Position numbers and translations under genes: made by a program | Notes under the pieces: generated by a model | Databases searched by the model: none | What the model saw: the letters and a program-made list of their open reading frames with translations, nothing else | What the model was told of the DNA's origin: nothing | Part shown: piece after piece, positions 32,962-42,024 of the stretch | Layout: each line of letters begins with the position of its first letter | Numbering within the stretch: position 1 is the first letter of the stretch | From: Bin76 sp963665765 | GTDB taxonomy: Bacteria > Actinomycetota > Acidimicrobiia > Spongiisociales > ZC4RG35 | NCBI GenBank assembly: GCA_963665765.1 | Contig: OY762464.1 | Span: 62,001 to 126,000 of the forward strand | Direction of reading: 5' to 3' | DNA length: 64,000 nucleotides

Positions 32962-34059
32962 ATGTCTGCGATAAACCGACTGGCTGTCCTGACCTCAGGA
33001 GGAGATGCCCCCGGTATGAATGCGGCCATCTTGTCGGTTGTGAAAGTGGCGGCATCGGTGGGGGTGGAAGTGGTGGGGGTCAGAGATGGTTACGAAGGAC
33101 TCATCGAGGGCGATTTCCAGTCTCTGGTGGTACGTAATGCCCGGTCGGAGGCACCCTGGCCGATACCGGAGCTGGTGAGAATAGGAGGACAGGGTGGGAC
33201 CATGTTGGGCTCGTCCCGCTGCCCGCGATTCCAGAATCCTTCCCAGCGCGCCCGCGCTGCCCAGGCGCTTGATAAGGCGGGCGTGGACGGGCTGGTGGTG
33301 ATCGGCGGCAACGGGTCCATGACCGGCGCCCAGGCCTTGTGGGCGGAGCACGGGCTGCCGGTGGTGGGAGTGCCGGCGTCGATCGACAATGACATCGGAC
33401 ATACCCGTGAGGCGGTGGGAGTTGACACTGCCCTCAACACCATCGTTGATGCCTGCGATCGGATCAGTGATACGGCTTGGTCGCATCACCGAGCTTTCAT
33501 AGTGGAAGTCATGGGCCGGGATTCCGGCTACCTGGCAGTCGCCGGCGCCGTGGCCACCCGAGCCGACGCGGTGGTGCTCCCCGAAAACAATCTCGATGAA
33601 TCGGAGATTCTCGACACTCTGGAACAGATCGTCCGCAAGAGTCTCACCAATCCTCGCGGCAAGAAAGAGGTCCTGATCATCAAGTCCGAAGGGGTGAGAG
33701 TACCCACCCATACGCTCGTCAGAGAACTGTCGGGGCGCGTTGCCGAACTGGGAGACGTAGAGGTGAGAGGAACGGTGCTGGGTCACATAGTCCGAGGAGG
33801 AAACCCCACCTTCCGTGACAGGATGCTGGCCAGCCGCTTCGGTCTGGTCGCCGTGGAGTCGCTGCTCGCAGGAAACTCGGGAGTCATGGTGTGCTGGTCG
33901 GTGGATCCCGAAGGTGAACCAACCAGCGACTCCTTCCTCAAGCTTTTCACTCTCGACTCCGTCCTGCAGGAGAGCAAGGGCCTGGCCGAAGGCAGTTCGA
34001 CTCTGCAACGTACCCGGATACGACGTCTGGAGTCCATCCAGGGGGCTCTGGCCTTTTAG
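32962..34059 (+). CDS. pfkA: 6-phosphofructokinase
   Basis: The enzyme phosphorylates fructose-6-phosphate in glycolysis. The 365-residue protein has LTSGGDAPGMNAAI (residue 9), GGNGSMTGAQAL (about residue 117), SIDNDIGHTREAVGVDTALN (with the catalytic Asp), VEVMGRDSGYLA, and GHIVRGGNPTFRDR. In E. coli PfkA the GGDGS loop contacts Mg-ATP; here Asp is replaced by Asn. The residue before the TIDND-like loop is Ser, not the Lys of pyrophosphate enzymes, so ATP use is more likely, but the phosphoryl donor is uncertain. TTG 32947 in the same frame is an alternative start. Confidence 0.9.
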   Translation: MSAINRLAVLTSGGDAPGMNAAILSVVKVAASVGVEVVGVRDGYEGLIEGDFQSLVVRNARSEAPWPIPELVRIGGQGGTMLGSSRCPRFQNPSQRARAAQALDKAGVDGLVVIGGNGSMTGAQALWAEHGLPVVGVPASIDNDIGHTREAVGVDTALNTIVDACDRISDTAWSHHRAFIVEVMGRDSGYLAVAGAVATRADAVVLPENNLDESEILDTLEQIVRKSLTNPRGKKEVLIIKSEGVRVPTHTLVRELSGRVAELGDVEVRGTVLGHIVRGGNPTFRDRMLASRFGLVAVESLLAGNSGVMVCWSVDPEGEPTSDSFLKLFTLDSVLQESKGLAEGSSTLQRTRIRRLESIQGALAF

Positions 34060-34151
34060 CGCATCTGCCCGAAGGCGATTGGCCAAGGGGAAATCGACAG
34101 CTCCCATAGGTAGCCCATAATATTAGTTATGTTAAGTAGCCGGGTAGGCCA

Positions 34152-34194
34152 CCCCCAGAACAGAAGAACTATGATGTTCATCTCCCCCAGAACA
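34152..34194. repeat. pair of 11-base direct repeats upstream of the NYN gene
   Basis: CCCCCAGAACA occurs at 34152-34162 and again at 34184-34194, 32 bases apart, close to three turns of the helix. The pair lies about 110 bases before the NYN-LOTUS start in a lower-GC gap, so it may be a regulator site. Confidence 0.4.
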
Positions 34195-34303
34195 ACTCAC
34201 ACCAAATTCATCGGAGATGGGACGGGGAAGTCCCTGGCGGAAGCGCCACCGACCGCTTGGTAGGATGGGTGAACCGCCATAGCTTGAGGGAAGGCTTTCG
34301 TCC

Positions 34304-35038
34304 ATGCCACCGCAGAACTCGCCCAATCACATCGCGTTGCTGGTGGATGGAGACAACGCTCAACCGTCCCTTATAGAGCCCATATTGACCGAGGTGGCCA
34401 AGCACGGCAGCATCACCACCAGGCGTATCTATGGAGACTGGACAACACCTCAGATGTCCGGGTGGAAGGAAGTTCTGCAGACCTACGCCATCCAGCCTAT
34501 TCAACAGTTTCGCTATACGGTGGGGAAGAACGCCACCGATAGTGCCTTGATAATCGATGCCATGGACCTGCTGCATGCCGGGTCGGTTGATGGATTCTGC
34601 ATAGTGTCCAGCGATAGCGACTACACCAGATTGGCTACCCGTATGCGCGAACAGGGGCTCTTTGTGATGGGGATAGGCCGCATGCAAACCCCGAACTCCC
34701 TGGTTAACGCCTGTGAGGTGTTCGTCTACACCGAGAATCTCACTTCGTCGGAGCAAGAACCAGCAGGCCGGGCTCCACCCTCACAACCCTCGAAGTGGAT
34801 CACTACGGTTGGCCTTGCCGTGGAGACGGCTATAGAGACAGGTATAGAAGAAGGCGGCTGGGTGATCCTCAGTATTGTCGGTAGCCAGATCCGCAAACTG
34901 GATCCGGCATTCGATCCCCGAACCTATGGATACTCACGATTGTCGCTCCTCGTCAAGTCGGAACCTGACCAGTTTGAAACCAGTCAGAGGGCAATTGGTG
35001 GGCACAAACAGCTCTACATAAGACGGTCTTCGAAATAG
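34304..35038 (+). CDS. NYN-domain ribonuclease-like protein with LOTUS/OST-HTH domain
   Basis: This 244-residue protein starts with a NYN domain of the LabA/DUF88 type: IALLVDGDNAQPSLIEPIL carries the first conserved Asp, followed by TDSALIIDAMDLLH and FCIVSSDSDYTRLATRMREQ with the other acidic residues of a PIN-like RNase site. The C-terminal 75 residues (from about residue 165) look like an OST-HTH/LOTUS RNA-binding domain (GWVILSIVGSQIRKLDPAF and YGYSRLSLLVKS). This two-domain form is common in bacteria; the RNA substrate is unknown. GAGGGAAGG precedes the ATG. Confidence 0.87.
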   Translation: MPPQNSPNHIALLVDGDNAQPSLIEPILTEVAKHGSITTRRIYGDWTTPQMSGWKEVLQTYAIQPIQQFRYTVGKNATDSALIIDAMDLLHAGSVDGFCIVSSDSDYTRLATRMREQGLFVMGIGRMQTPNSLVNACEVFVYTENLTSSEQEPAGRAPPSQPSKWITTVGLAVETAIETGIEEGGWVILSIVGSQIRKLDPAFDPRTYGYSRLSLLVKSEPDQFETSQRAIGGHKQLYIRRSSK

Positions 35039-35109
35039 ACAGCGGAAGAGCTGGGTCGGCTTGGCTAATAAACCAACCGTTATAGCTTTTATATCGATGC
35101 TGGGTTTGT

Positions 35110-35814
35110 ATGTCCATTCCGCCTGACATTTCTCGGGTCATCGACCGAGGATCGACCGGCCGGATGGCAGGAGGATGGCTGATATCGACGGCGGTGATCT
35201 CTGCACTGATGGTATGGGCGCGGATAGCCTCCGAGACCGATCATCCGACCCTGGCTGGAACCCTGGAAGGGATATCCCACAACCCGGGATTTTATGGACT
35301 GGCCGGGGTGGCGCGTCTCGTGTCAGGCTTGACCCTGGTGGCCGCGGCCTGGTGTCTGATGAAAACCTGGATCATCAGACAGCGGCTGGGATCTCCCCTG
35401 GTGGCGTGGCTGCTCGGCATGTCCGGCGGATGCACCGCCATATCCGGACTGGCTTCTCTTTGGTTGGCAATGACGGTCCCCCTTTTCTTGCCGGTTGCCT
35501 CCGGTCCGGAGGTGAGCGCATTTTTTGAAACGGCCCTTTCGGCCAGAGAACTGAGCGGCAAGACCGGGTTTGCGCTGGCAGGACTGGCGCTGATCGTCGC
35601 CTCCCGCTCCCAGTGGAAAGTCGGTGGGACACTGCGACAGGTGTCTCCCGGGTCGGCGATTCTCGGGACAACCATGCAATTCATCTGGGTGGATTCCGCC
35701 ACCCCGGTGCATCCTGTGGTAGGCGCCGTCTTTTTCCTCTGGTTGTTGGTGGTGGGCACAATGCTGGTCACCGGCCGCCACCCCGATGACATGGCAACCG
35801 TCCGCCGAACCTGA
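35110..35814 (+). CDS. small membrane protein of unknown function
   Basis: This 234-residue protein has about six hydrophobic segments, starting at residue 17 (MAGGWLISTAVISALMVWA). One loop reads TDHPTLAGTLEGISHNPGFY and the last helix VVGAVFFLWLLVVGTMLVTG. I recognise no family; some DUF4386-like membrane proteins have a similar helix order. It is codirectional with the NYN gene 71 bases upstream. Its promoter could include TTGGCT near 35061 and TAGCTT near 35083, spaced by 16 bases. Confidence 0.6.
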   Translation: MSIPPDISRVIDRGSTGRMAGGWLISTAVISALMVWARIASETDHPTLAGTLEGISHNPGFYGLAGVARLVSGLTLVAAAWCLMKTWIIRQRLGSPLVAWLLGMSGGCTAISGLASLWLAMTVPLFLPVASGPEVSAFFETALSARELSGKTGFALAGLALIVASRSQWKVGGTLRQVSPGSAILGTTMQFIWVDSATPVHPVVGAVFFLWLLVVGTMLVTGRHPDDMATVRRT

Positions 35815-35829
35815 AAGGGCGGTTTCGGT

Positions 35830-36723
35830 TCAGATTTTGAAGCGGATGGCCGCGGGGTGGCTACTGACCCGCATGGGGGTGTAGCCCACCATATCCCCGT
35901 CCGCCTCGACCGGCCAAGGTGGGTCGGTGGTCACAGTGAAGCCCTCCCAGCTTCTTCTCTGAACCCAGGGTTCCTTCAGATGCAGTCCTTTGACGATCTT
36001 GGGAACCGCCGCGGGTAGTTGCCTCTTCTTGGCAGTGAAGATTTGCAGGTCGAGCCGGTTGTCCACCAGATTGGCTTTGGGAGCGATGTTCCAGTTCCAG
36101 GCGAAAAATTGAGCGTTGGCCACGATCACCGCCAGCCCGTCGGCCACCAGGGTTCGTCGGGGGCCTTGAATACGTATTTCGGCCCGAGGAAAGCGGGGCA
36201 ATCGGGCGGCGAAGGCCAACCCGTAACGGGAGGCCCCCACCCAACCAGGGAGCTTGCCGGCGGTTTCGGCCGCGGCGGCGCCCACGCCGGCCTCGGCGAC
36301 ATTGACGAAAAAGCGTCGACCCCACTCTCCCTCCACAGAGCCGACATCGATGTCGTACCAACCCGGGGCGCCCAGTCGGGTAACCGCCTGGTCCAAGTCT
36401 CGGGACAGCCCGAAGGTGCGCAGGAAATCACAGGCGGTGCCGGTGGGCAGCATTGCTACCCGAGGAGGCGTCGCCCATCGTTGGCGGCACAGGACATTAA
36501 TGGCCAGGCTCAAGGTTCCATCTCCCCCGGCCACAGCCACCTGTCCACCCGAGCAGGCGGTCTCTCGCACCCGCTCGGCCATGGCCTGCGCCGATGGCGG
36601 CGCTTCGACCCGGCCCGATATCCCCCGTCTGTCCAGCAGCTTACGGATATCGTTCGGAGAGATTCTTCCCCGCCCGGCCCTTGAGTTGAGCAGAACGGTC
36701 CAGTCGGTGGTTCTCTCCGTCAC
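35830..36723 (-). CDS. diacylglycerol/lipid kinase family protein
   Basis: This 297-residue protein belongs to the DagK/YegS/LCB5 family of lipid kinases. The ATP-binding signature VAVAGGDGTLSLAINVL is near residue 63, with ML-PTGTACDFLRTFG near residue 92 and the second-domain pattern RLDLQIFTAKK near residue 228. In actinobacteria such proteins phosphorylate diacylglycerol or related lipids. It follows secG at 22 bases on the same strand and is the last gene of this minus-strand group. Confidence 0.88.
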   Translation of the reverse strand: MTERTTDWTVLLNSRAGRGRISPNDIRKLLDRRGISGRVEAPPSAQAMAERVRETACSGGQVAVAGGDGTLSLAINVLCRQRWATPPRVAMLPTGTACDFLRTFGLSRDLDQAVTRLGAPGWYDIDVGSVEGEWGRRFFVNVAEAGVGAAAAETAGKLPGWVGASRYGLAFAARLPRFPRAEIRIQGPRRTLVADGLAVIVANAQFFAWNWNIAPKANLVDNRLDLQIFTAKKRQLPAAVPKIVKGLHLKEPWVQRRSWEGFTVTTDPPWPVEADGDMVGYTPMRVSSHPAAIRFKI

Positions 36724-36745
36724 CCGTCTGAAAACGGATGCGGCG

Positions 36746-36982
36746 CTAAGCCAGAATCCAGATGAGGGAGATGGTGGTGATGGTGAACCCGACCACGGTT
36801 ATCACGGTGAGGCGACTGAGGTTGCGCTCGGCCACCAGGGAGCCTCCCATGGAGGAACTCATGCCACCCCCGAAGGCATCGGAGAGCCCGCCGCCTCTTC
36901 CGGAATGCAACAGGATCAGCAGGATGAGGCCGATGGAGAGGAGCACGTGAAGGGTTATCGCGACCACTTGCAGAATAGCCAT
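36746..36982 (-). CDS. secG: protein-export membrane protein SecG
   Basis: SecG is the small subunit of the SecYEG translocon. The 78-residue protein has two membrane helices (residues 5-26 and 58-76) joined by a cytoplasmic loop with LLHSGRGGGLSDAFGG and SMGGSLVAERNLSRLT, the family hallmark. It begins five bases after the gpmA stop. SecG usually follows pgk-tpiA in Gram-positive bacteria; here gpmA and an ATPase gene lie between tpiA and secG. Confidence 0.95.
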   Translation of the reverse strand: MAILQVVAITLHVLLSIGLILLILLHSGRGGGLSDAFGGGMSSSMGGSLVAERNLSRLTVITVVGFTITTISLIWILA

Positions 36983-36987
36983 GGCGT

Positions 36988-37734
36988 CTATTCTATCGCG
37001 GCCTGCGCGGCCACCGCTTCCGCGGCCGCCGCGGCCGCCTTCGGATCACCCAGGTACCTGGATCCCGCCGGGCGCAGATGGCGGTCCAGGTTGTAGAGCA
37101 GGGGAATCCCGGTGGGAATGTTCAACGAGGTTATGTCTCGCTCCGAGATATTCTCCAGATGTTTCAGCAGGGCGCGGAGGCTGTTCCCGTGGGCCACCAC
37201 CAGGGGTGTCATCCCCCGGCGCAGTTGGGGAATGATCCGGTCGTGCCAGTAAGGAAGGAAGCGGCCGACCACGTCCTTGAGGCACTCGGTGGCGGGAAGA
37301 ACTTCAGGCGCCAGTTCGGTGTAGGCGGAATCGAACCTCGGATGGCGGGGGTCGTCCGACGCCAGAGGCGGGGGTTGAACATCGTAGCTGCGCCGCCAGA
37401 CCTGGACCTGCTCTGCTCCGTGCTGAAGGGCGGTTTCTTTTTTGTTCAATCCCTGCAGCGCGCCGTAGTGGCGCTCGTTGAGTCGCCAATGCCTGGTCAC
37501 CGGCAGCCAGGCCATTCCCATTTCGGCCATGGCGATCTCCGCGGTCCGGATGGAGCGCAGCAACAGCGACGTGTGCACCATCCCGAATCGCAAACCCTCC
37601 TCTTTCATGAGAACCCCGGCATGGCGGGCCTCGGATTCGCCCTGCGGAGTCAAGTCGACGTCGGTCCATCCGGAGAACCGATTGGACAGGTTCCACTCCG
37701 ACTGCCCGTGACGAAGCAACACCATTTGATACAT
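36988..37734 (-). CDS. gpmA: 2,3-bisphosphoglycerate-dependent phosphoglycerate mutase
   Basis: The enzyme interconverts 3- and 2-phosphoglycerate. The 248-residue protein has the phospho-histidine motif LLRHGQSEWNLSNRFSGW at the N-terminus, LNERHYGALQGLNKKETA with the catalytic Glu region, and VVAHGNSLRALLKHLENIS near residue 183 with the second histidine. The C-terminal tail is a run of alanines. A start four codons later (ATG 37725) is possible. It is upstream of secG and the lipid kinase gene in the same direction. Confidence 0.93.
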   Translation of the reverse strand: MYQMVLLRHGQSEWNLSNRFSGWTDVDLTPQGESEARHAGVLMKEEGLRFGMVHTSLLLRSIRTAEIAMAEMGMAWLPVTRHWRLNERHYGALQGLNKKETALQHGAEQVQVWRRSYDVQPPPLASDDPRHPRFDSAYTELAPEVLPATECLKDVVGRFLPYWHDRIIPQLRRGMTPLVVAHGNSLRALLKHLENISERDITSLNIPTGIPLLYNLDRHLRPAGSRYLGDPKAAAAAAEAVAAQAAIE

Positions 37735-37840
37735 GAGGGGTGAGCCTACCGAAATCCTTTCCCCACCACCACCCGGGCAGTCCCGCCGCCTTGGCTCCGT
37801 AGACCCCCGATAGCTTGAGCGAGTAGGTGATAGGGTCGCG

Positions 37841-37870
37841 AAAATAGTGTCTCACATTCACAATCCGCAA
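37841..37870 (-). promoter_or_regulatory. candidate promoter upstream of gpmA
   Basis: Read on the minus strand, TTGCGG (37870-37865) and TATTTT (37846-37841) are spaced by 18 bases. Transcription would begin near 37834, about 100 bases before gpmA and downstream of the broken ATPase gene. Confidence 0.35.
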
Positions 37871-37903
37871 CCACCACCTGCCTACCCACGCACCTTCCAA
37901 GTC

Positions 37904-39051
37904 TCAAGGCCAGAGCCGTCCTTCTCCCAGAACTCGGTTGAATGTATCCACGGGCCACACGGCAATGCCATCCTCCGTCCGGAAGGAGCGTCGACCCCTA
38001 TAAACCAGAATCCTACGAACGACTCCTTCCAGAGGCGCTATGGCTCTCAGGCCTTTGAGCATGGTGCGGTTGTATTTACTCGCCGCCTTTACCTCGATCG
38101 CAAGGTGAGCGTGATCGCGGGTGAGGAGAAAGTCAACCTCAGTATGAGATTGAACCGGAGCCCAATAAGCGATGTTGTCGTACAACCGTTGTTGTTCAGC
38201 GTGGGCGCGGATTTGACCAAATACCCACCCTTCGAGGAGCGAACCACGCTCCTCGGCGGTAACCGGGCCCATCTGGCGCTTGATTGCCCGCACCAAACCG
38301 GGGTCGATCCAATAGAGCTTCGGGCGGCGTCGCTCCCGCACTCGCAGCTTGGCTTCGAATGCCGGCAGTCGGCTAATCAACAAGGTGTCCTGCAAGATCT
38401 GCAGGTAGCCTGTGACCGTAGTGCGGGCTATGCGAGCATCCCGGGCAAGGCTGGCCGAGTTGACCGTCTGGGCGTGCATCAGAGCCGCAATCGGAAGGAA
38501 GCGAACAAAGCCGGATAAATTCCTGACGGCTGCCTCCGCCCTGATCTCTTCCCGCAGATAAAGCCGGGTGTAGCTCTGGAGTACCCTTCGACGATCGCCG
38601 GATGTCCACACCAAGGGGATGGTTCCGTATCGGAGGGCATCGTCGAGGTCGAAGTCATCTCCCATTTCTGCGGCTGTCAGAGGAAACATCTCCATATAAA
38701 GAGCTCGGCCGGCCAAAAGATTGGTTCCCGCCGTTTTTAGCTTGCGGGCACTGGAACCCAAAAGGGCAAACCTGATTCCTTTAGCTTCTATAAGACGATG
38801 AACTTCGTTGAGCAAACCGGGTATCCGTTGCACTTCGTCGACGACCACCCATTCGCCCCGCTGTGTTTCCGAAACCAGATCGCGGAAAAGCGAAGGATCA
38901 GCAAGGAGATCAATAAAAAGCGCCTCATCCAACAGGTCTAGATAAAGCGCATCCGACAGCGCCGAACGAGCCCAAGTGCTCTTACCTACTCCTCTTGGGC
39001 CGAGTAAAAAAAGCTTTGGTCAGGAACCTCAATCGATCTTGAAAACAACAC
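37904..39051 (-). pseudogene. AAA ATPase with DUF4143 domain, frameshifted near the N-terminus
   Basis: The C-terminal 342 residues are open from 38932 and contain WVVVDEVQRIPGLLNEVHRL (Walker B), a winged-helix region ARDARIARTTVTGYLQIL, and a DUF4143 nuclease-like part (EVDFLLTRDHAHLAIEVKAA). The Walker A loop LLGPRGVGKST lies upstream in the same frame, but a stop lies just before it. The expected N-terminus (IEVPDQSFFL from GTG 39051) is in another frame. A single missing T in the T7 tract (39006-39012 on the plus strand as A7) explains this. The family is a mobile accessory type, often lineage-specific, and it sits inside the conserved tpiA-gpmA-secG group. A base-calling error in the homopolymer is possible. 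Confidence 0.75.
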
Positions 39052-39162
39052 TTCCGGGACCAAGTGTATACCATGCCGTCGAAAAACGGTGCAAAGTGAC
39101 GGTTAGAATGGTAGTTTTAGGTCCACTCCCCTCGGTGACCCTTTCCTGGGGTCAGGGAACCT

Positions 39163-39933
39163 TCACATCCAATAGCGAATCACCGCCGCGAAGGTGTCGG
39201 GGTTGAGGCTGGCGCCGCCCACCAGGGCGCCGTTGATGTGGCGTTTGGCCATTAATCCGGCCACGTTGCCGGGATCGACCGATCCCCCGTAGAGGATCCG
39301 CACCTGTTTCCCGGCCTGGGCGCCGCCCATGGCCGTGACCGTGTCTCGCAGGAGCCGGCATACTTGGCCGGCGGCGTCCGCATCGGCGTGGCGGCCGGTT
39401 CCGATTGCCCACACCGGCTCATAGGCCACCGTCACCGAGGCTCGCTGTTGGGCGGTCAGCCGTCGCAGCGCTGCTCGCAATTGGGTGGTGACCACCCGTT
39501 CGGTCTCTCCCGACTCCCGCTCCGCCAAGGTCTCCCCGACGCACACCACCGGAGTCATCCCCGCCCCCAGCACCGCCCGAACCCGTTTGTTGACCAACTC
39601 GTCGGTCTCCCCGAACATTGCCCGGCGCTCGGAGTGTCCCACGATTACATAGCGGACATCCAACTTGGCCAGCATCCCGGCCGATATCTCGCCGGTAAAC
39701 GCTCCGGTCTTCTGCCAGTGAACATGTTGGGCGCCCAGCCGAAGCGGCATCCGGTCGGCCATGATCAAAGTTTGAACGGTGCGCAGCGAAGTGAACGGAG
39801 GAGCTATCACCACCTCGGCGCGGTCGAAATCCGAGATGTTCAGCCGGTACCACAGTTTTTGGGTGACCGCGATGGTCTCCAGATGGTTCAGATTCATCTT
39901 CCAGTTGCCGATGATCAGACTCTTGGCGCTCAT
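39163..39933 (-). CDS. tpiA: triosephosphate isomerase
   Basis: The enzyme interconverts dihydroxyacetone phosphate and glyceraldehyde-3-phosphate. The 256 residues include GNWKMN (catalytic Lys, residue 12), VIVGHSERRAMFGE (catalytic His, about 100), TVAYEPVWAIGTG (catalytic Glu, about 172), and ILYGGSVDPGN. It starts nine bases after pgk and forms the end of the uvrA-uvrC-rapZ-pgk-tpiA run. A short hairpin (39136-39154) lies after the stop but without a T-tract. Confidence 0.97.
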   Translation of the reverse strand: MSAKSLIIGNWKMNLNHLETIAVTQKLWYRLNISDFDRAEVVIAPPFTSLRTVQTLIMADRMPLRLGAQHVHWQKTGAFTGEISAGMLAKLDVRYVIVGHSERRAMFGETDELVNKRVRAVLGAGMTPVVCVGETLAERESGETERVVTTQLRAALRRLTAQQRASVTVAYEPVWAIGTGRHADADAAGQVCRLLRDTVTAMGGAQAGKQVRILYGGSVDPGNVAGLMAKRHINGALVGGASLNPDTFAAVIRYWM

Positions 39934-39942
39934 GTGTCTAAC

Positions 39943-41121
39943 TTATACCCATTTTCGGAGAACTTCCACTCCCGGCAAGGTCTTTCCCTCCAGCAGTCGC
40001 AGTCCCGCTCCCCCACCGGTGGAAAGATGAGAAACCCGGTTGTCCAATCCCAACATGCGGACCGCCGCCACCGAGTCTCCCCCGCCCACCACCGAGAAGG
40101 CGTCCGACGAGGTCACCGCCCGGGCCACCGTCTCGGTTCCGGCCCGAAACGCCTCCCATTCGAAAACGCCCATCGGGCCGTTCCAGAAGATGCTGCCCGC
40201 TCCCTGGCAGACATCGGCGATCCGGTCGGCAGCCAATGGCCCGATATCCAGACCCATCTCGTCGTCACCGATGTCACGGGCGAGAGTGATGCGATGTTCG
40301 GCGTCGGACCGAAACTCCCGCGTGGTCACCACATCTTCGGCAAGTAACACCTTGCCGCCGTGGGGGCCTCGAAGCAACCGGTTGATGGCCGGCGCCATCT
40401 TCTCTTCCACCAGGCTCTTGCCCACCCGGTATCCCTCCGCCAGCAGGGCGGTGAATATCATGCCACCCCCAATTGCCAGTACATCACAAACCTCGGCCAG
40501 GGAGGACAGCACCCCCAGTTTGTCGGAGACCTTGGCGCCGCCCAAAACCACGACCAACGGTCGAGGGGGATCTTCGAGCAACCTGCCCACAGATACCAGT
40601 TCCGAAACCAGCAGCGGACCCGCCACCGAGGGGATTCTCTCCGCCACTCCCACCGTGGACGCATGAGCTCGGTGAACGGAGCCGAAAGCATCCTGGCAAA
40701 AAAGATCGGACCATTCCGCCCATTGCTCCGACAGCCCGGGGTGGTTGGAAGTCTCCCCGGAATGAAACCGGGTGTTCTCCAAGAGGAACACCTGTCCCGG
40801 CCTCCCCGATCCGATGGCATCCCTGGCCTGCGGCCCCACCACTTCCGGGAGATGACACACCGGAAAGCCCCCCAGGTCTTCCATCCGGCGGGCCACCGGC
40901 GCCAGACTGAAGTGGGGATCAGGCCCCTTCGGTCGTCCCAGATGGCTGCACACCACCACCACTGCTTCCTCGCAACGAAGCCTTTGGATTGCTCCCAGCG
41001 AGGCCCGGATGCGAAAATCGTCAGCTACCCGACCGTCGGACAGCGGAGCGTTGAGATCGGCGCGCACCAGGACCCGCCGTCCGCCGAGATCCACATCGTC
41101 AAGAGTCAGGTAGTCATACAT
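39943..41121 (-). CDS. pgk: phosphoglycerate kinase
   Basis: The enzyme makes ATP from 1,3-bisphosphoglycerate. The 392-residue protein has VLVRADLNAPLSDGRVADDF near residue 20, VVVCSHLGRPKGPDP, the substrate-binding ENTRFHSGE, VLGGAKVSDKLGV, GPMGVFEWEAF, and the nucleotide loop VVGGGDSVAAV near residue 345. The start is ATG 41121, three bases after the rapZ stop; in many actinobacteria yvcK, whiA and gap are between these two genes. Confidence 0.96.
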   Translation of the reverse strand: MYDYLTLDDVDLGGRRVLVRADLNAPLSDGRVADDFRIRASLGAIQRLRCEEAVVVVCSHLGRPKGPDPHFSLAPVARRMEDLGGFPVCHLPEVVGPQARDAIGSGRPGQVFLLENTRFHSGETSNHPGLSEQWAEWSDLFCQDAFGSVHRAHASTVGVAERIPSVAGPLLVSELVSVGRLLEDPPRPLVVVLGGAKVSDKLGVLSSLAEVCDVLAIGGGMIFTALLAEGYRVGKSLVEEKMAPAINRLLRGPHGGKVLLAEDVVTTREFRSDAEHRITLARDIGDDEMGLDIGPLAADRIADVCQGAGSIFWNGPMGVFEWEAFRAGTETVARAVTSSDAFSVVGGGDSVAAVRMLGLDNRVSHLSTGGGAGLRLLEGKTLPGVEVLRKWV

Positions 41122-41124
41122 CCG

Positions 41125-42018
41125 TCAACCGACTTCCACATCCCGGTGGAAAACCGAGATCTCCACTTGGTGCTCGGCCAGTCGACGGGACAACTCTTCC
41201 GAAATCGCCACCGAACGATGACGCCCACCGGTGCACCCCACGGCAATGGTCAGATACGATTTGCCTTCGGCTCGGTAACGGGGCGCCAAAAATCGCAGCA
41301 AATCCACCAACCGACCCAGGAACTCCACCGTGTCGGGGTTGGCCAGCACGAACGCCGCCACCTCGGAATCGGTTCCCGTTTTGGGACGGAGATGCGGTTT
41401 CCAATGTGGGTTGGGCAGAAAACGAACATCAAACACCAGGTCGGCGTCTCGGGGGAGTCCGTTCTTGAATCCGAAGGACACGAGCGAGATGCGCATGGCC
41501 TTCATCCTCCCCTGCCGGCCGAACCGGGCCACCACCCGCTCCCTGAGCTGATGCACATTGAAATCGGAGGTGTCGATCAGCACGTCCGAAGAGGCCCGAA
41601 GACCGGCGAGGAGGCGGCGTTCGGAGGCGATCGCCGCGGGGAGTGACTCACCACTCTGGGGATGCGGGCGCCGGGTTTCCTCGTAGCGGCGTATCAGAAC
41701 GCGATCCTCGGCGTCGATGAACACCACCTTGGGCGAAATCCCCAACGCCTGCAGTTGTCGGACTGCCCCACCGATCACCTTTTCGGGGCTGATCGGCGAA
41801 TCCCAGGAGCGGATCACCAGCGCCAGTGGGGCGGTCTGTCCTCCGGGTCGATCCGGAGAGGCGACCTGCACGATCATGCCGGGCGGGAGGTTGTCGATCA
41901 CCCGATAGGAGAGGTCCTCCAGCACTCGGGCCATCGATCCCCGCCCGCCCCCCGACATACCGGTGATCATCAGCAATTCGGGCTGCTGTTCCTCAGGAGA
42001 CGGGAGGGATTCGCCCAC
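41125..42018 (-). CDS. rapZ: RNase adapter protein RapZ
   Basis: This 297-residue P-loop protein belongs to the RapZ/YvcJ family, which binds nucleotide and, in E. coli, directs RNase E to small RNAs of amino-sugar control. The P-loop is GMSGGGRGSMARVLED (residues 20-35), more Gly-rich than usual. Also present are RVIDNLPPGMI, the SFGFKNGLPRDADLVFDVRFLPNP stretch (here split to name only its key part FLPNP), and the C-terminal IAVGCTGGRHRSVAISEEL. The start is GTG 42018, six bases after uvrC. Confidence 0.93.
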   Translation of the reverse strand: MGESLPSPEEQQPELLMITGMSGGGRGSMARVLEDLSYRVIDNLPPGMIVQVASPDRPGGQTAPLALVIRSWDSPISPEKVIGGAVRQLQALGISPKVVFIDAEDRVLIRRYEETRRPHPQSGESLPAAIASERRLLAGLRASSDVLIDTSDFNVHQLRERVVARFGRQGRMKAMRISLVSFGFKNGLPRDADLVFDVRFLPNPHWKPHLRPKTGTDSEVAAFVLANPDTVEFLGRLVDLLRFLAPRYRAEGKSYLTIAVGCTGGRHRSVAISEELSRRLAEHQVEISVFHRDVEVG

Positions 42019-42024
42019 CGGCGG

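Noticed and set aside
39136..39154. Hairpin after tpiA as a terminator
   Set aside because: The stem is only six base pairs and no T-tract follows on the minus strand.
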